Assembly: GCF_000233715.2 (NCBI RefSeq)
Contig: NC_021184.1
Span: forward strand, 1,334,501 to 1,398,500
Origin: Desulfoscipio gibsoniae DSM 7213
GTDB lineage: Bacteria > Bacillota > Desulfotomaculia > Desulfotomaculales > Desulfallaceae
Direction of reading: 5' to 3'
Length of the DNA stretch: 64,000 nucleotides
The translations under genes and the position numbers were made by a program. Shown piece by piece: positions 62,319-64,000 of this stretch. The notes under the pieces are model-generated. The model ran no database searches, had not been told where the DNA came from, and saw nothing but the letters and a program-made list of their open reading frames with translations. Numbering within the stretch: position 1 is the stretch's first letter; each line of letters begins with the position of its first letter.

Positions 62319-62912
62319 ATGTTGGACAGGCAGGTGATGCGGGTGCTGCAGTCACGTCTTTTTTGGGCCATAAATTTACCGGTGGATTTAAAAAGGAAGT
62401 TAGGAAATTTGCAATCCTGTTTGAAAACCGCCCCTGTTAATATTAAATGGGTTGAGCAGCACAACCTCCATTTGACTGTCAAATTCTTAGGTGATGTAGA
62501 CGACAGCCGGGTTAGCGAAATTACCAGAGCTGTTAATGAAGCAGCCGGCGGTTTAGGTAGTTTTAAACTGGAATTGAGCGGGATAGGTTTTTTTCCGGGG
62601 CCGCGCCGCCCCAGGGTTATCTGGGTGGGGGTGCAGGGAGAAGTGCATAAGCTTCGCCTGCTGCACCGGCGGGTGGAAGAGTGTATGGCCGGACTGGGTT
62701 GGGATTCAAACAGTCAAGGCTTTGCACCACATTTGACCCTGGGCCGGTTGCGCACACCCCAGGGCGGTGAAATGTTGGCAGGTAAGGCAGACAAGCTTGC
62801 CAGCCAGCTGGGCGTTATTGGCAGTCTAACAGTATCCGGTATAGATTTGATGAAGAGCAGGCTTACCCGCAATGGACCGGTGTACCAGGTGCTGGTTTCG
62901 GTAAAAATATAA
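62319..62912 (+). CDS. thpR: RNA 2',3'-cyclic phosphodiesterase
   Basis: About 197 residues, 2H phosphoesterase. The two catalytic motifs are HLTV (NLHLTVKFLGD, about residue 50) and HLTL (FAPHLTLGRL, about residue 143). It opens 2',3'-cyclic phosphates to 2'-phosphates; physiological role in bacteria unclear. ATG 62337 (MRVLQSRLFWAINL) is an equally good or better start than 62319; neither has a strong ribosome site. Confidence 0.92.
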   Translation: MLDRQVMRVLQSRLFWAINLPVDLKRKLGNLQSCLKTAPVNIKWVEQHNLHLTVKFLGDVDDSRVSEITRAVNEAAGGLGSFKLELSGIGFFPGPRRPRVIWVGVQGEVHKLRLLHRRVEECMAGLGWDSNSQGFAPHLTLGRLRTPQGGEMLAGKADKLASQLGVIGSLTVSGIDLMKSRLTRNGPVYQVLVSVKI

Positions 62913-63136
62913 ACCTGATCAGGTCGTCTGTATAAAACCTTTAATATAACCGGTAACGCTTGCCGGCGTGCTATCGATTAAACCAGGTGTCTTTTGGCAT
63001 AAATCTTAGCTATTTGCATAAGTTTTATAAATTATTAGCAAAAAACCTTCTCATTTTGGCTATTACACTAGGTAGGGTGTATGTAAATACGTGTTTTTAC
63101 ACCAGATTAGCTCATTTATGGAAAGAGGGGATTCCT

Positions 63137-63751
63137 ATGCTTATTATTGCTATAAATGGCAGCCCTAATGCAGAAGGCAATACTGCCCTGATGCTGCGGA
63201 CCGCTTTAGATGAAATAACGACTGCGGGTGGTGAGGGGCATTTTATGCAAGTTTCTGATTTACTGGCCAAGGCTAAAGTGCCTTATTGCGTGGTTTGTTC
63301 TAATCCCTGTGAGGGCAGATGTTTCCGCGGCACAGCGCTGGAGGCTGCTTACGATTTGTTACGGCGCTGCGACGGCATAATAATGGGCAGCCCGGTATAT
63401 TTCTGCACTGTTTCGGCCCAAATTAAAGCCTTTTGGGATAAAGCCCGTTACCTGCGCAAGGATAAAGCACTGCTTAATGTGGTGGGAGGTGCATTGTCGG
63501 TGGGCGCGGGCCGTTTTGGCGGTCAGGAATCTACTCTGCGGGCCTTGCAGGACATGATGCTTTGTCAAGGTATGACCGTGGTGGGGGATGGCTTTAATGA
63601 TAATGATTCCGGGCATCTGGGTGCTTGCGCCCAGCGAATGGCCAAGGATGACCAGGATGGGCTGAAGCGCACCCGAATTTTGGCGCGGCGGGTGCTGGAG
63701 GTGGCACAGGCTACTGCCAGCCTGCGTGTCCACCGGACCCAGGGGAAGTAA
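63137..63751 (+). CDS. NAD(P)H-dependent FMN reductase / flavodoxin-fold iron-sulfur flavoprotein type
   Basis: 204 residues. INGSPNAEGNTALMLRTALDE is the FMN phosphate loop, and GIIMGSPVYFCTVSAQIKAFWDKARYLR the second flavin segment. Two Cys pairs in between (YCVVCSNPCEGRC) could hold a 4Fe-4S cluster, as in archaeal-type iron-sulfur flavoproteins. It may shuttle electrons or reduce quinones or metals. ATG 63137 after AGAGGGG; the frame extends upstream to 62960 without coding character. Confidence 0.88.
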   Translation: MLIIAINGSPNAEGNTALMLRTALDEITTAGGEGHFMQVSDLLAKAKVPYCVVCSNPCEGRCFRGTALEAAYDLLRRCDGIIMGSPVYFCTVSAQIKAFWDKARYLRKDKALLNVVGGALSVGAGRFGGQESTLRALQDMMLCQGMTVVGDGFNDNDSGHLGACAQRMAKDDQDGLKRTRILARRVLEVAQATASLRVHRTQGK

Positions 63752-63767
63752 AAGTATTGTTCTCCTG

Positions 63768-63809
63768 CCCCCGCTGGTCGTTTCGACAGGCTGCCGGGGG
63801 TATATTATT
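63768..63809 (+). terminator. Possible terminator after the flavoprotein gene
   Basis: CCCCCG (63768-63773) and CGGGGG (63795-63800) with an inner TCG/CGA pairing, followed by TATATTATTT. Weak T tract. Confidence 0.5.
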
Positions 63810-63946
63810 TACCTAACCGGAGTGTTCGGGCTGCTTCCAACTGGTTTAGTAGACGCAAAGCAAACTACTTAGACTTTTAAGTTAAGTTGGAGTAAATTAA
63901 AAGGCGATAAAATCCAAAAAATAACAGTTCGAGGGGTTGGGAGCGG

Positions 63947-64000
63947 GTGGAAATTCGTCAGCACACCGAGGCCATGGAAGATAACTATTTATCTCCATTT
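63947..64000 (+). CDS. dGTPase-like protein, N-terminal fragment (partial)
   Basis: The last 18 codons of the window read MEIRQHTEAMEDNYLSPF from GTG 63947, resembling the RE.TE..E..YLSPYA start of deoxyguanosinetriphosphate triphosphohydrolases, which in clostridia lie upstream of dnaG-rpoD. GGGAG at 63939-63943 is the ribosome site. Too short to be certain. Confidence 0.6.
   Translation, partial: MEIRQHTEAMEDNYLSPF

Noticed and set aside
1-64000. CRISPR array, rRNA operon or replication origin
   Set aside because: No regular spacer-repeat series, no rRNA-like sequence and no DnaA-box cluster were noticed on reading through the window.

Overview
The window looks like a chromosomal segment of an endospore-forming, mesophilic-type Firmicute of the Desulfotomaculum/Pelotomaculum (Peptococcaceae-like) group. 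Support: sporulation genes (spoIIP, yqfC, yqfD); Gram-positive-style control (CIRCE/HrcA, T-box, M-box, guanidine-I riboswitch, CcpN); mid-range GC coding with frequent GTG/TTG starts; strong GGAGG ribosome binding sites; anaerobe traits (tungsten/molybdenum cofactor synthesis, selenocysteine use, Fe-S proteins, PPDK). Species assignment is inference. No rRNA, tRNA or CRISPR array was seen.

Layout. 1-2.1 kb: 3' end of an ArsB/NhaD-type transporter, then an IS4-like insertion sequence with a frameshifted transposase. 2.1-7.2 kb: a molybdenum/tungsten cofactor operon (moaD, ModE-like regulator, tupB-type permease, moaA, moaC, MOSC, mobB, moeB) behind a consensus promoter and a strongly structured leader resembling a Moco/Tuco riboswitch. 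7.2-25.7 kb: housekeeping and stress block: holA, rpsT, holin-like protein, spoIIP, a Fe-S DUF3786 protein, DUF3006 plus a ComEC-like hydrolase, lepA, hemW, CIRCE-hrcA-grpE-dnaK-dnaJ, prmA, rsmE, mtaB, HIT protein, rpsU. 26-28.4 kb: nfeD-floA membrane microdomain genes. 28.4-34.5 kb: a second ArsB/NhaD transporter, a two-subunit CoA-transferase, and a selenium locus: yedF, a selD whose in-frame UGA is read as selenocysteine, and a divergent short gene for a thioredoxin-like selenoprotein that also needs UGA recoding. 34.5-41.8 kb: the conserved yqfC-yqfD-phoH-pgpH-ybeY-dgkA-cdd-era cluster.

41.8-50.1 kb: an M-box riboswitch and an upstream small ORF ahead of corA, then an envelope-response module made of a two-component system, a secreted repeat protein and a MacA/MacB-type efflux system. 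Its three transcription units carry the same promoter-proximal box in exactly the same register, so they probably form a small self-contained regulon. 50.1-59.7 kb: a ubiX remnant, recO, a DUF4342 protein, T-box-controlled glyQ-glyS, and ccpN-PDRP-ppdK (carbon switching plus PPDK control). 59.8-62.3 kb: an AT-rich accessory stretch with a guanidine-I riboswitch driving a frameshifted PPOX-like gene and a guanidinium exporter, then an XRE regulator/membrane-protein pair flanked by short direct repeats. The window ends with thpR, an FMN reductase and the first codons of a dGTPase-like gene.

The most interesting points are the short selenoprotein hidden by its UGA, the co-registered promoters of the envelope-stress module, the small ORF between the M-box and corA, and the guanidine operon with its PPOX partner.
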